64,000 nt of DNA from Liquidambar formosana (GCA_039720395.1 CM077826.1:16989907-17053906), one strand, 5' to 3'; positions 47,429 to 59,643 are shown, counted from the first letter of the stretch. A program made the numbers and translations. The notes: generated by a model not told the origin, from the sequence alone.

Positions 47429-50400
47429 TCAAGTAGGGTTTGTAGAGACCAACTTGAGTTTGGAAACTAAATTGAGATGGCGTCCTGGGGGATGAGCTTT
47501 GGTGAAGATGTCTGCAGGCTGATCTGTGGAAGAGACAGAGAGGAGACGCACAGTGCCACTGGTAATGTGCTGACGAATGAAATGACAATCAATTTCGATA
47601 TGTTTAGTGCGTTCGTGGAATACATCATTATGAGCAATCTGAAGAGCACTACGATTGTCACAGTAAAGAACAGTAGCTGTCGGAAGAGGAACCCCCATAG
47701 TAGTAAGAAGCCAACGAAGCCAAAGAAGTTCTTGGGTAGTATCGGCAAGAGCACGATATTCAGCCTCAGTGCTGAAGCGGGCGGTGACGGTTTGCTTCTT
47801 GCTACGCCAGGAAATAAGGGAGGTGCCAAGAAAGAAACAGTAGCCAGTGGTAGAATGTCGGTCAGTCGGATCACCGGCTCAATCAGCGTCGGAGTAGGCA
47901 CGCAAGTCAAGGGAAGAGGCGGCAGAAAAATGAAGACCATGATAAAGGGTACCTTTAATATATCGAAGGATCCGGAGAACAGCTGCATAATGAGAAGAGC
48001 GAGGAGCAGACATAAACTGACTGACAAGATGTACTGCATAGGCAAGATCGGGCCGAGTAACAGTGAGATAAACAAGGTTGCCAACCAACTGTCGGTACAA
48101 GGTAACATCATGGAGAGGTGTACCATCTAGAGGAGTGAGGCGGACATTAGGCTCGAGAGGAGTTGAAGCAGTCTTGCTATCAGTAAGACCAGCACGGGTG
48201 AGGAGATCAGAAACATACTTGGCCTGAGAAAGATAGTATCCCCGAGAATCAGAAGAAATCTCAAGACCCAAAAAATAGCTAAGGGAACCAAGATCCTTCA
48301 TCTCAAAGTGCTGGCTAAGAAACTGTTTCAGAGTAGAAATGCCAGTAGAATCATCACCAGTGATAATCATATCATCAACATAGAGAAGCAAAAGAATGGT
48401 GCCATGATCAGTCTGACGAACAAAAAGAGCAGAGTCATAGGGACTAGATGTAAAGCCGAAATCTCCAATAACAGAACTGAATTTGGCAAACCAGGCTCGA
48501 GGAGCTTGCTTGAGTCCATACAAAGCGCGACGGAGGTGACAGACCTGGTTAGGCAAATGATGATACCCAGGAGGTGGTTGCATGTAGACTTCTTCATGAA
48601 GATCACCATTAAGAAATGCATTCTTAACATCCATCTGAAATAATCCCCATTGGCGGACAGCGGCCACGGCTAGGAGACTCCGGACAGAAGTAAGACGAGC
48701 GACAGGAGCAAAGGTCTCTTCATAGTCAATCCCATACTCCTGAGTAAAGCCTTTGGCAACGAGGCGAGCCTTATAGCGTTCAATAACTCCATCAGAGCGA
48801 GTCTTGATCTTGTAAACCCATTTACATCCAATGGCATGTTTGCCCAAAGGAAGATCAACCATGTCCCAAGTATGAGTTTTGTGTAAAGCCTGTAATTCAT
48901 CATTCATTGCTTGCTGCCAAAGAGGGTTAGTACAAGCCTCGCGATAAGATTGAGGCTCATGTTGAGAAAGAATAGTGGAGAAACAATGAAAGTCACGAAG
49001 ATGGGCTGGCAATTCTCTTACCCGAGTAGAACGGCGAAGAGATGGCGGAGGAGTGGGAACGGGATCGTCAGGATCGTCAGGCGGGACGGGCACTTCAGGA
49101 GGGGCCGTAGTTGGTGTGTCTGATCCTGTGTCAACATCATCAGAAAATAAAGAAATAGAGGGGTTAGTGAATAGAGAAAGGGTAGATGAGGGAGGGAGAT
49201 GAAATTTAGAGAGAGAGGAGAACAGTTTGTGTTCCCAAAAGACCACATGATGGGAAATACGAAGACGTTTGGAAATAGGATCCCAACACCTATAGCCTTT
49301 GTGTTCTATCCCATAACCCAAGAAGTAGCAGAGACGGGCACGAGGTTGAAGCTTGGTACGTTCATGTGGTTGAAGTAACACAAAACAGGCACAGCCAAAA
49401 ACACGAAGAGTACTGTAGTTAGGAGGTGTACCATAAAGCCGTTCATGGGGAGATTGATGATTAATGATAGGAGAGGGAATGTGGTTGATGGTGTAAACGG
49501 CGGTGAGAGCAGCTTCTCCCCAAAAATGCTCAGGACAGGAGGATGAGAGAAGAAGAGAACGAACAGTGTCCAAAATGTGACGATGTTTGCGTTCGGCGCG
49601 ACCATTTTGCTGAGAGGTGCCTGGGCAAGAACGATGAGGAAGGGTGCCTTGTTGTTGAAGAAATTGGAGGAAGTCAGTGTCGCGGTACTCCATAGCATTA
49701 TTTGCACGAAAGATTTTAATAGGACGCGAAAACTGAGTGGTAATCATGCGGGCAAAGTTATAGTAAATCTGTTTCAGTTCAGAGCGATGCTGCATAAGAA
49801 AAATCCAAGTAAAGCGAGAATAATCATCAATGAAGATAACAAAATACTTGGATCCACCCATGGTGGTGGTAGGAGAGGGACCCCAAATATCAGAATGAAC
49901 TAAATCAAATGGGGCATCAGAAACAGAATCACTACTTGAAAAAGGTAAAGCAGGTTGTTTACCGAGCTGACAAGATAAACAATCATCATGTTTATTTATT
50001 ACAGGGCCCAAAATACCACTAGAAGCCAATTTTTGTAAACGACTGAAAGAAACATGTCCTAAGCGAGCATGCCAAAGAGTTAAAGAGAGAGGAGTTGAGG
50101 CAGCAGCGAAGTGAGCGGGAGAGGTGAGGTGGGATGGAGTGTGGAAGTTGACCAGTTCAAATAAACGTCCAACTTTACGGCCGGTCCCAAGCGTCTGTCC
50201 CGTCTTTGGATCCTGTACAATACAACCAGTAGAAGAAAAGGTAACATTAAGACCAAGTTCACAAAGTTGGCCCACAGAAATAAGATTTAAAGTAAGTTGA
50301 GGAATGAAATAAGTATCAGGGAGAGTCACTTTTGAGTTAGAGACTTGTCCAATGTGATTAACATGCATGTGAGAGCCATCAGCAGTATGAATAGTAGGAA

Positions 50401-51559
50401 GATGGGAGGTATGAACTTGAGTAGTGAAAAGAGAGTGATTAGAGGTCATATGATTACAACAGGCGGAATCAAAATACCAAGAGGAAGTACCTGGTGTAGC
50501 AGAGAGAGCAGTAGGAGGAGGGTTACCAGAAGTAGAGAGGACCTGTTTGAGAAGAGCAGTGAGATCGGCATTAGAGAGAGATGAAGTGGGAGAGGTAGGT
50601 GGAGAAATATCCTCAGTAGCAGCAGCAGTAGTGGAACGATGGTGAGGCTTGAACCTGTTAGACCTGGATGAATTTCCTCTGGAATGATCATGTCGAGGTT
50701 GTGGGTTTGGATTGCGTGGACAGTCATTTAAGAAATGACCTGGACCGCGCTTGTGACAGTGCTTGCAGACTCGAATAGGACAGTGAAGCAAAGTATGATT
50801 CGGCTCATGACAAAACTTGCACCCTGATAGAGATGGACGCCCAGAAGGAGGAGTAGCCATAGCAGTGTGGGCCGGTGCTGAGAAGGGAGTTGCAAGAGCA
50901 GATTCAGTAGAAGGAGGAAGGCGAGTACAGCGTCGAGTCTCATATGCAACAAGTTCAGAAACAACACTTTCCAAGGTCGGTAATGGAGTGCGATGAAGCA
51001 GAATGGCACGTGTAGGTTCGAATACATCATCCAAGGCCATCAGAAAATGGATTAGACGCTGCTGATTTCGGTAATTGAGAAACTTCGCCGCATCCTGAGA
51101 ACAGGTCCAAGTAGGTTCTGAAGCTTCCAATTGATCCCAAAAGGCCTGCATGCGGGAGTGGAAACTGTCGATTGCTTCTCCAGGTTCTTGATGCATGCGG
51201 TGAAGTTGATCTAAAAGTTGATACTGATGAGAGAGACCAGCAGTGGTGTAGCGGTCAGCAAGAAAATCCCAAGCAGCTTTGGCGGTTTCAAAACGGCCAA
51301 ACTGCATACCAATGGATGGAATAGAGGTACTACGAAAAGCAGAGATAATCTTCTGATTCTTACTGTCCCACTCTTCAAGACGATCCACAAATTTTTCTTC
51401 AAGTTCTTCTGTCCCTTTCTTTGGTTCAGTGATATCACCAGTGACAATTCGCCAGAGTTTGTGACCACGAAGGTAGCCAGACATGGCTTGAGCCCAGAGA
51501 ACATAATTCTGACCATTTAAGACCAGAGGGATGTTGATAGCAAGCTCTGGGTTACTCAT
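47429..51559 (-). CDS. Copia gag-pol polyprotein with one internal stop
   Basis: One frame of 1376 codons, starting MSNPELAINIPLVLNGQ, with a single TGA at 47879-47881 where the RNase H motif SDAD-W-AG should have Trp. Domains in order: gag (about 1-210); two CCHC-like knuckles, canonical at 247-260 and a longer-spaced one at 265-280; protease motif DSACCNHMT (364-372); integrase zinc region (about 497-530) and core; reverse transcriptase with YVDDM; RNase H with STEAEY. The integrase core has Asp557 (HSDIWG) and Glu656 (GRAERKH), but the second catalytic Asp reads Asn (RANNAMEY, residue 620). So both integrase and RNase H appear defective although the LTRs are identical. Confidence 0.9.
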
Positions 51560-52650
51560 AACTGCACACTCGGAGTAGAATTAGCCAAAAAGGAGCTCAA
51601 AAATGAGATCAGAGGGCTGAAAATACTTAAGAATGACTGTCTGTTTGCTGAAAATAGCCCAGAAATGGAGAAAATGAAGGAAAAGCAGCAAACGGATGCA
51701 GTAGGGCTGACGTGGCAGCAGTGCTGACGTGGCAGGCTGATGCAGCAGTGCTGACGTGGCAGTGGCAGTGCAGACGTGCTGACGTGGTAGTGGCAGTGCT
51801 ATGCAGCAGCGCTGACGTGGCAGATGACGTGGCAGTGACGCAGTGCTGACGTGGCAGATGACGTGGCAGTGATGCAGTGCTGACGTGGCGCTAACGTGGT
51901 GCTGACGTGGCGCTGACTGGTGCTGACGTGGCGCTGACGTGGCGATGACGTGCGCTGACGTGGCGCTGACGGGGAGCTGACTGGACGCTGACTGGTGCTG
52001 ACGTGGCGCTGACGTGGCGATGATGTGGCGCTGATGTGGCGCTGATAGGGCGCTGATGTGGCGCTGACGTAGCGCTGACTGGGCACTAACTGGGTGATGA
52101 CGTGGCGATGACGGAGCAGGGATTACTGCTGGCGCGTGAAGGCGCGTGAGATCTACAGTGCGAGTAGATCTCACTCGCGTTTCTTCAGGCGGCGCGTGAG
52201 GGCGCGTGCGGCGGTTGCTGGCGACGCAGTTTTCACCGTTCTGCAGATCGCGGTGAGGCGAAGGTTGTTGGCGGTGTTTTAGGCGGTGAGTGCTGACGGA
52301 GCGTTGCCGGAGTGAGGATCTTCGCCGGCGAGTGAGGATCTTCGCCGGCGCGTGATGGCGCGTGAGATCTACAGCGCGAGTAGATCTCACTCGCGTTTCT
52401 TCTGGCGGCACGTGGGGGCGCGTGAGGCTGGTTCTGGCGAAGCGGCTTTCGCCGTTCTGTGTATCGTGGTGAGGCGAAGGTTTTTGGAGGTGTTTTAGGT
52501 GGTGGAGGTTTGCGGAAAGCTTTCAACTGTGATGGACAGAGATGTTTTAGGTGGAGGACGACGATGGCATTGGTTGTCTTCGCCGGAAATGGAAGGCAGT
52601 GGGCGGTGATCAGCGGCGCGGTGAACAGCGGCTGTGGAAGAAGGAACCTC
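51560..52650 (-). other. Copia leader between PBS and gag
   Basis: GC-rich untranslated leader unlike the AT-rich surroundings. It holds a minisatellite (51712-52110) and a direct repeat of about 200 bp (near 52130-52300 and 52340-52510), each with the palindromic GAGATCTACAG..GCGAGTAGATCTC. Frames here are shadows of the repeat. Confidence 0.75.
51712..52110. repeat. GCTGACGTGGC minisatellite
   Basis: About thirty imperfect units of 10-12 bp based on GCTGACGTGG. Each carries an ACGT core and TGACG, the binding word of plant bZIP (TGA-type) factors. Confidence 0.85.
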
Positions 52651-52662
52651 GCTCTGATACCA
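52651..52662 (-). promoter_or_regulatory. Copia primer-binding site
   Basis: The complement reads TGGTATCAGAGC, matching the 3' end of initiator tRNA-Met, directly inside the 5' LTR. Confidence 0.93.
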
Positions 52663-52848
52663 TATTGCAGTTGAACACAGAAAGGGAGAAGGGAAAAAGA
52701 GGGTAAAACCCTTATATTCGATGTGTCTCTTTCATGTACATGAGGGACCTATATATAGAGTTTAGGCTAGGAATAATCCTAGGTATAGCTGTACAATACA
52801 GGAGGAAAACTACGCTATACATTATACAGTACAAGGTATACTGTAACA
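52663..52848 (-). repeat. 5' LTR of the copia element
   Basis: 186 bp, identical to 47230-47415; it would drive element transcription toward lower coordinates, in the direction of H. Confidence 0.93.
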
Positions 52849-52872
52849 GGATACATGAGTATTGTTCATGTT

Positions 52873-52880
52873 ACTTATAG
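52873..52880 (-). promoter_or_regulatory. Displaced TATA box of H
   Basis: The complement reads CTATAAGT. In C the same box is 94 bp from the start codon; here the copia element puts 5.7 kb between them. Confidence 0.65.
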
Positions 52881-53589
52881 GGATTGGTTGATCGATCATT
52901 TTAATTTCTTTCATAACATAACAAGAAAAATGACATGATTGATGTGGCGATAGGTGATTTTACCATAGGTTGATCCATCCAAAATCCTTGGCCGGCCTAC
53001 ACTTGTTTAAGCCGTTGGAGGTTTTATGTAACGGAATATGTGGCCAGCAAAAATTATGATAGTATTAGTAGCACTATGAGCGACAAAAAGGCCCTCATCT
53101 TGGTTGGGGGAGCCTAAAGGTCAACAAGATACATGCACCAATTACATACTGGTCTAGTGTATGGAAATTAAATGGGCTAAAATAATTTAAGCTAATTTGG
53201 TACTTAGCCCACTGATAGGCATGCCCACTTAGAAGAGGATGGATATTGTAATCCCTCAACTTTATTTGCACATCCCATTTATTAGAAACTTTAAACATTT
53301 TTTGAAAAATATAAAAGATTTTTATGAAAACTGATTGCGTCTTCTAGTATAAAACATAATCTTGAACAACTTCATAGAATAAAATTTTTTCAAAATTTGT
53401 CGTTTAAGTGGACTTTTTAGCCATTTATAGTTTTTATTAATGAAATAGATATTATAAATGACCAAAACGTGCTCTAAAACGGCAGATTTTAGAAAAAAAG
53501 TTTTCTACAAAGTTGTTCAAAATGATATTTTCTAATGTATAAGGCAACCAATTTTCATAAAAAAAACCTTTTATATTTCTCATAAAACC

Positions 53590-53621
<32 letters not shown>

Positions 53622-54423
53622 GAAAAAAGAAGTGTGGCTTACAAATAAAATTGATGGGTTGCAATAGCTGCTCTCTTACCTAGGTGTGGCCCATCGTAAT
53701 GATGCATTCATGGAGTTGGGCATCTTCGGGAGGGATCTTTATTCTTTTCCAAATTTGGATAAAGCATATAGACTATTAGAATGGCAAATGCTATCTACCC
53801 CAAATTTGGGATTCTCAAACAGAAACTAGTAAGGTGGGCTATATGCAAAGGTAAGCCCCCCAATGGTTTTCACCTTCGGAAATTCCAAATTTGGGTTATA
53901 TAACATGACCCTATTAAGATGGCGCACATTTTCCTAACCGTTGATTCAAGCCCATGTGTAAATTCTTCTTATTAATTTCCATATGGAATGAATGGTTCAA
54001 CTCGTAGCTGAAACAAAACGTAATTGTATCAATTGTTAGGAGTTCCCTATCAATATGATATGGATCCAATTTAAAAGCTCTTGTCCTGTTATTGTTATTA
54101 TTATTTGTGTCCACCAAAAGCAACAAGGTTGGAAATAATCATGAACCCAAATTTAATAGACTATTATCAAGATTAAACTTTAATAACTAATATTTTTTAT
54201 TGCCTACCAACAAAACATGATTAATCTTAAATAAACTAGCTAGTCATGGGCAATGAATATAATCTTTGATTAATTCCAAGCTGTAGGTGGAAGCATCAAA
54301 ATAATTAAACAACACTTCAATTCATTGTCTAGCACAATTAATTAATTCCAAGCTGTAGGTGGAAGCATTAAAAAAAATTAAAACAAAAAAAAAAAAAAAA
54401 AAAAAAAAAAAACAAATAAGCTA
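52881..54423. other. Flank upstream of H
   Basis: Nearly identical to 20240-21760, including the foldback MITE (53233-53672). It ends in a long A tract (about 54385-54411), where it switches to unit I; in copy 1 the same A tract leads to D. Confidence 0.65.
53233..53672. mobile_element. Foldback MITE upstream of H
   Basis: Copy of the 20598-21031 element. Confidence 0.65.
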
Positions 54424-55252
54424 ATCTGTATTTCATAAGTCGGAGAATATGCATGGTTGATTCAATGTGGGAGTCATAGTACTTGGATACACCATAGCTT
54501 TCAAACAGCATATATTCTTGTCACGGTGAGGTCTAATTCCGCCATTAGCTTTGAGACGGGATGAACACTCTCACTAATTTTAAGTGAAGAACTAGTAAAA
54601 CAAATAAGCTAGCATATATAAAACCAAAGATTAAATAAATAAATATTCTGTATTAAGGAGATCAAATTATATATACCAGAAACCATCGTTTCCACTTGGC
54701 CACATGAGATTGGTGAAACTTTGAATGCCTTCCAGAGTGGTTGGATTTTCCAGGGCCATGCTTTCATGGAGAGGAATCTCGGGGTGTTGCCCAATGTGAC
54801 CATGGAAAGGCTTACTCACAATGTTTTTCTTTTTGCTTTCTAGGGGGAGATCAAATAACTCTTCTAATGCATGGAAGATACTGTCATGAAGTTGTGGAGA
54901 TGCTTTTTCATACGCTGCCACAAAACAACCGTACTCTTCAAGTGCACAACGAACATCATTGCTTGCGGAGATGGAGAGGAATCTCGGGGTGTTGCCCAAT
55001 GTGACCATGGAAAGGCTTACTCACAATGTTTTTCTTTTTGCTTTCTAGGGGGAGATCAAATAACTCTTCTAATGCATGGAAGATACTGTCATGAAGTTGT
55101 GGAGATGCTTTTTCATACGCTGCCACAAAACAACCGTACTCTTCAAGTGCACAACGAACATCATTGCTTGCGGAGATCCAAGCCCTTGTGCCAGGCTTTA
55201 AAGTTTCCTTAGAGAAATCCACAACAGGAATCTTGGGAGGTGCTTGGGAACC
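54424..55252 (-). pseudogene. AOP-like dioxygenase fragment I
   Basis: A C/H-type copy without exon 3 and without the HTD half of exon 2; only the first part of exon 2 (about 54568-54430) remains, with a 3-bp-scale insert near 54510. Exon 1 begins at 55252 and contains a 205-bp tandem duplication: the block from GGAGAGGAATCTCGG starts near 54768 and again near 54973. Since 205 is not a multiple of three, the frame is lost at the joint (HPEIPLHLRK then stop). The exon 1 donor near 54677 is kept. Confidence 0.88.
54766..55175. repeat. 205-bp tandem duplication in exon 1 of I
   Basis: Two near-identical adjacent units. The words ATGGAGAGGAATCTC recur 205 bp apart. Confidence 0.85.
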
Positions 55253-57109
55253 CATGATTTTCAATTTCTAGCTTTTTGTTTGGTTTTTTTTTTTTTTTTT
55301 TTTTCTCACCTAGCTAGAGTTTAAGTGTTGGCTACTGAGGGATCGATACATGAGTATTGTTCATGTTACTTATAGGGTTTGGTTGATCATTTTAATTTCT
55401 TTCATAACATGCATAACAAGAAAAATGACATGATCGATGTGGCGACAGGTGATTTTACCATAGGTTGATCCATCCAAAATCCTTGGCGCCTGCCTACACT
55501 TTTTTAAGCCGTTGGAGGTTTTATGAAACGGAATATGTGGCCGGCAAAAATTATGATAGTATTAGTAGCACTATGAGCGACAAAAAGGTCCTCATCTTGG
55601 TCGGGGGAGCCTAAGGTCAACAAGATACATGCACCACTTACATACTGGTCTAGTGTATGGAAATTAAATGTGCAAAAATAATTTAAGCTAATTTGCCACT
55701 TGGTCCACTGATGGGCATGCCCACTTAGAAGAGGACAGGTATTGTAACCCCTCAATTTTATTTGCATGCACATCCCATTTATTTGAAACTTTAAATATTT
55801 TATGAAAAATATAAAAGATTTTTATGAAAACTGATCGTGTCTTCTAATATAAAACATAATTTTGAACAACTTTATAGAAGAAAATTTTTCCAAAATTTGT
55901 CATTTAAGTAGACTTTTTAGCCATTTATAGTTTTCATTTATGTCAAAATGAAATAGATATTGTAAATAACCAAAACATGCTCTAAAATGACAGATTTTAG
56001 AAAAATTTTCTGCCACAAAGATGTTCAAAATAATATTTTTTTAGTGTACAAGGCAACCAATTTTCATAAAAAAAACCTTTAATATTTTTCATAAAACCTT
56101 AAAAAAATATAAAAATAAGTGTGGTTTACAAATAAAATTTAGGGGTTACAATAGCTGCTCTCTTACCTAGGTGTGGCCCATCGTAATGATGCATTCACGG
56201 AGCTGGTCATCTTCGGGAGGGATCTTAATTCTTTTCCCAAATTTGGATAAAGCATGTAGACTATTAGAATGGCAAATGCTATCTACCCCAAATTTGGGAT
56301 TCTCAAACAGAGACTAGTAAGCCGGGATATATGCAAAGGTAAGCCCCCCAATGGTTTTCACCCTCGGAAATGAAATTCCGAATTTGGGTTATACAACATG
56401 ACCCTATTAAGATGGCGCATGTTTTCCCGACCGTCGATTTAAGCCCATGTGTACATTCTTCTTATTAATTTCCATATGGAATGAATGGTTCAACTCGTAG
56501 CTGAAACAAAACGTAATTGTATCAATTGTTAGCAATTCCCTATCAATATGATATGGATCCAATTAAAAAGCCCTTGTCCTGTTATTGTTATTATTACTAT
56601 TCTGATTATTATTTGTGTCCACCAAAAGCAACAAGGTTGGAAATTATCATATATGAACCCAAACTTAATAGACTATTAGCAAGATTAATCTTTAATAACT
56701 AATATTTTTTGTTGCCTACCTAAAAAACAAGATTAATCTTAAATAAACTAGCTAGTCATGGGCAATGAATCTTTGATTAATTCCAAAGTGTAGGTGGAAG
56801 CATCAAAATAATTAAACAACACTACAATTCATTGTGTAGCACAATTAATTAATTCCAAGCTGCAGGTGGAAGCATTAAAAAAATAAAAATAAAAAATAAA
56901 AAAGACCCCACTGTCTAGCACAATTAATTACACTGATATTATTAACAACTCAATGGCTTTTATTTGCAAATAAGCATTAAAAAATTTACATAGGTTTGAC
57001 ACCACAAGACATTTACCATGACAAAGCAGAAACAAACCTCCTACAGCCATAACATTCACACTTGGAATAGAAACATAACACTGTTCATTAACTAATATCT
57101 GAAGAGGTC
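55253..57109. other. Intergenic region between I and K
   Basis: Third copy of the flank seen at 20135-21963 and 52849-54400, more diverged. It includes a TATA box for I (55368-55375) and a foldback MITE (55736-56162). No gene is seen. Confidence 0.6.
55736..56162. mobile_element. Foldback MITE upstream of I
   Basis: Diverged copy of the 20598-21031 element at the corresponding place. Confidence 0.6.
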
Positions 57110-59643
57110 TCAAACACCACAATAAGATCTGAGAGGACAAAGGTATTTTGGACCCTCATGTGCATAAAAAGCACGAAGATGTCCAAAATGTTCAAATGGC
57201 TTAAACTGTAATGGGTGCTCATCATCGACCAGTTCTTCTGGTGCTTGAATAATCCCATTGCTGAATTCAAATAACCCAAGTGAATATCTCACTTTGCTCC
57301 CACTCATAGTGACTCGATGGTTAGGAGATTGTACTCTGTCGTTGCTCCATGCCTAGGCCAAACAAAACATGCATCCCTCTGAATACTAACACTTATGATT
57401 TAAATAAGCATAAACTTCATAATCAGGTCAGTACATATTAATATAAGTTATATCAATACTATACATTAAGGACTGTATCTCGTATATTGGCCCAATTAGG
57501 CCTCGGCATTGGGTTGGGCTGGGCCGGGCCTCGGGCCAGGCTTTTCGGGATTCCACTATTCATCAGGCTGGGCCATGAAGGAAAATGTGAAGGCCAAGCC
57601 TAGCCCACGGGCTTGGGCTTTTTCGGATTTTGAGCTTTGGGTCTCGGGCCTAAGCTATATTACCTACTGTTAGTCTGTTACAAAAGAAAAAAAGGTAAAA
57701 ACATTACCTTCGGGTGACCACTTCCCATCATAATTCCAAAATGCAAGACATTTGTAGTCACTTTGTATTAAGTTAACTCTCTATTTGTAGTATGTTAATA
57801 TATAATACTACTCTTTTATTGGTATTAATTTGGGAAGTTAACACCAAAAATAATTTCTCAAAAACTGGAAAATATTCATATTGCTAGTGTTGGGCTTCAG
57901 GCTTTAACTAAAGGCCCAAGCCTAGTCCAAGGGTATTCGGGCTGGGCTCGGGCTCAGGCTGGGCTTTTTCCTTCGGGCTTCAGGCTGGGGTTTGGGCTGC
58001 CCATAGGCCTTAGGTCTTTGATGAGGCCTAGGCCTAATGTATAATACCCTATAACCTACTAATGCATGAGGTACAACCCCAAATACAGGTGTTAATATAA
58101 GTTATATCAGCACATGCCCACTTAATCATCATCTTGCTGTCAATTACAATGCTCTTCTTTATGTACTTACTAAAAATGAAAATTACTAATCACTAGAACG
58201 AAGTTTAGTTAGTGATTGACATATATACCATGAGCGCATCGCCTGCCATGACCGCAAAGGAGGAAGGTGATAGCTCAAAACCAATCCACTCACCATCCTT
58301 AGTTTCTATCTCCAAACCATCAATTTGATTTTGATAAAGTATGGTCATGAAGCTCTTGTCCGTGTGTGGGGCGAAACCCAATTTAGTCTCGTTTATTTCT
58401 GGTAATCTATACTTCATAAGTCGAAGAAGGTAAGTCATCGGCTTAATGTGAGAGTCAAAGTACTTGGGTACGCCGTAGCTTTCAAACACCATTCTTGTCA
58501 AGATGAGATCTAATTCCGCCACTAGCTTTGAGTATGAATAAACACTTTCACTAACCAATGAAGGAAAAAAAAAAAAAAAAAAAAAACAGAAGCCCAATGA
58601 AGATCAAGTAAAACAAATAGGAGGCTGAACCAAAAAAATTAGCTTTGGATGGTCAATACATTAACTCACTAAAAAAATGGATTTTTCCCCTATAGTTTAT
58701 CCTACAAAATTAGGACTAAAAGTTAGAAAATAAAAAGGGTTTTGAATTTTGATTTTTGTGGGAGGGTTAAATTTTATGGAGCAAAATAAAATTTTTGGGA
58801 GGGTCAAATTTAAAATTATTTAAAAATTAGAACCAAAAGTTAAAAAAATCGGAGAGATTATTTACTTTTAACTTTTGTAGAAATGTCAAATTTTTTAGAA
58901 AAATATTACTTCACCCACTCTTTGCCACTTATCTTACGTGCCAAAAGTATATACGTAAAAGCAATCAAATAAGGCCCAATATAGATATTACAAAAAAAGA
59001 AAAAAAAAGGAAAAATGAAACGACCACATATGGTTGAAACAGTACGTACTATTCAATTTTTTAAACCAAAAATAAAATTTGGGGGAGTCAAATTTGCAAT
59101 TACCAAAAAAAATTGTGCACAAAAAAATTGCAAAAAGAAATAGAGGAGGAGGATCCTTTGACCACTTTCTAGTCTATACACCCCCACCCTCAACCCATGA
59201 AAACAAATAAACATAAAGTAAAGCCTGGAATCGAAGCATTGTTTGGTAACAAAATAGATCAAATCATACCAGAAACGATCGTTTCCACCGGGCCACATGA
59301 GATCAGTGAAACTTTGAATGCCTTCCAGAGTAGTTGCATTTTCAATGCCCAAGCCTTCATGGAGAGGAATGGCTGGGATTTGCCCAACGTAGCCATGGTA
59401 GGGCCTACCACCAGAGTTTTGTAATTTTCTTTCTAAGGGGAGATCAAACAACTCTTCTAATGCACCAAAGACTCTGTCATGAAGTTCTGAAGAAACTTCA
59501 TCGTACGTTACTATGAAACAACCGTACTCTTCGAGTGCACATCGAATGTCGTTGCATGCCGAGATCCAAGCACTTGTGCCAGGATTCAAGCTTTCTCTAG
59601 AGAAATCTACTACAGGAATTTTGGGAGGTGCTTGGGAGCCCAT
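57110..59643 (-). CDS. AOP-like 2-oxoglutarate-dependent dioxygenase, gene K
   Basis: Intact counterpart of pseudogene D, 312 aa, starts MGSQAPPKIPVVDFSRESLN. Exon 1 is 59643-59270 (374 nt), exon 2 58550-58229 (322 nt) and exon 3 57352-57110 (243 nt), with GT..AG borders. Iron ligands are His187 and Asp189 (FAPHTDKSF) and His244 (PNHRVTMSG); Arg254 and Ser256 (RYS) should bind 2-oxoglutarate. Exon 2 has the two bases missing in D. Intron 1 (719 bp) contains a GGGAGGGTCAAA-rich segment shared with B, B' and D; intron 2 (876 bp) contains the GGGCTT-rich insertion. The TATA box lies at 59743-59750. A soluble cytosolic enzyme is expected, since no signal peptide is visible. The substrate is unknown. 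Confidence 0.9.
57470..58045. repeat. GGGCTT-rich insertion in intron 2 of K
   Basis: Counterpart of 22330-22910 in D, so it predates the direct duplication. Confidence 0.5.

Larger units (their letters stand above)
47230..52848 (-). mobile_element. Ty1/copia LTR retrotransposon
   Basis: The 5619-bp element lies on the minus strand, flanked by the 5-bp duplication GGATA (47225-47229 and 52849-52853). Both LTRs are 186 bp and identical by eye, so insertion was recent. A primer-binding site TGGTATCAGAGC (52651-52662) and a polypurine tract (GAGGGGGGG, next to 47415) are in place. Order gag, protease, integrase, reverse transcriptase, RNase H marks it as copia. Short LTRs and small size recall the Ale-type lineages, but I did not test this. 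The ends are TG..TA on the coding strand rather than TG..CA. C has the empty site. Confidence 0.95.

Noticed and set aside
47477..48130. 217-codon plus-strand frame opposite the copia polyprotein
   Set aside because: It is antisense to the RT/RNase H coding region, a shadow of the real frame.
51581..52411. 276-codon open frame on the minus strand in the copia leader
   Set aside because: It is the minisatellite read in one frame (RHISATSAPRQ-like repeats); it lies between the primer-binding site and gag and has no domain.
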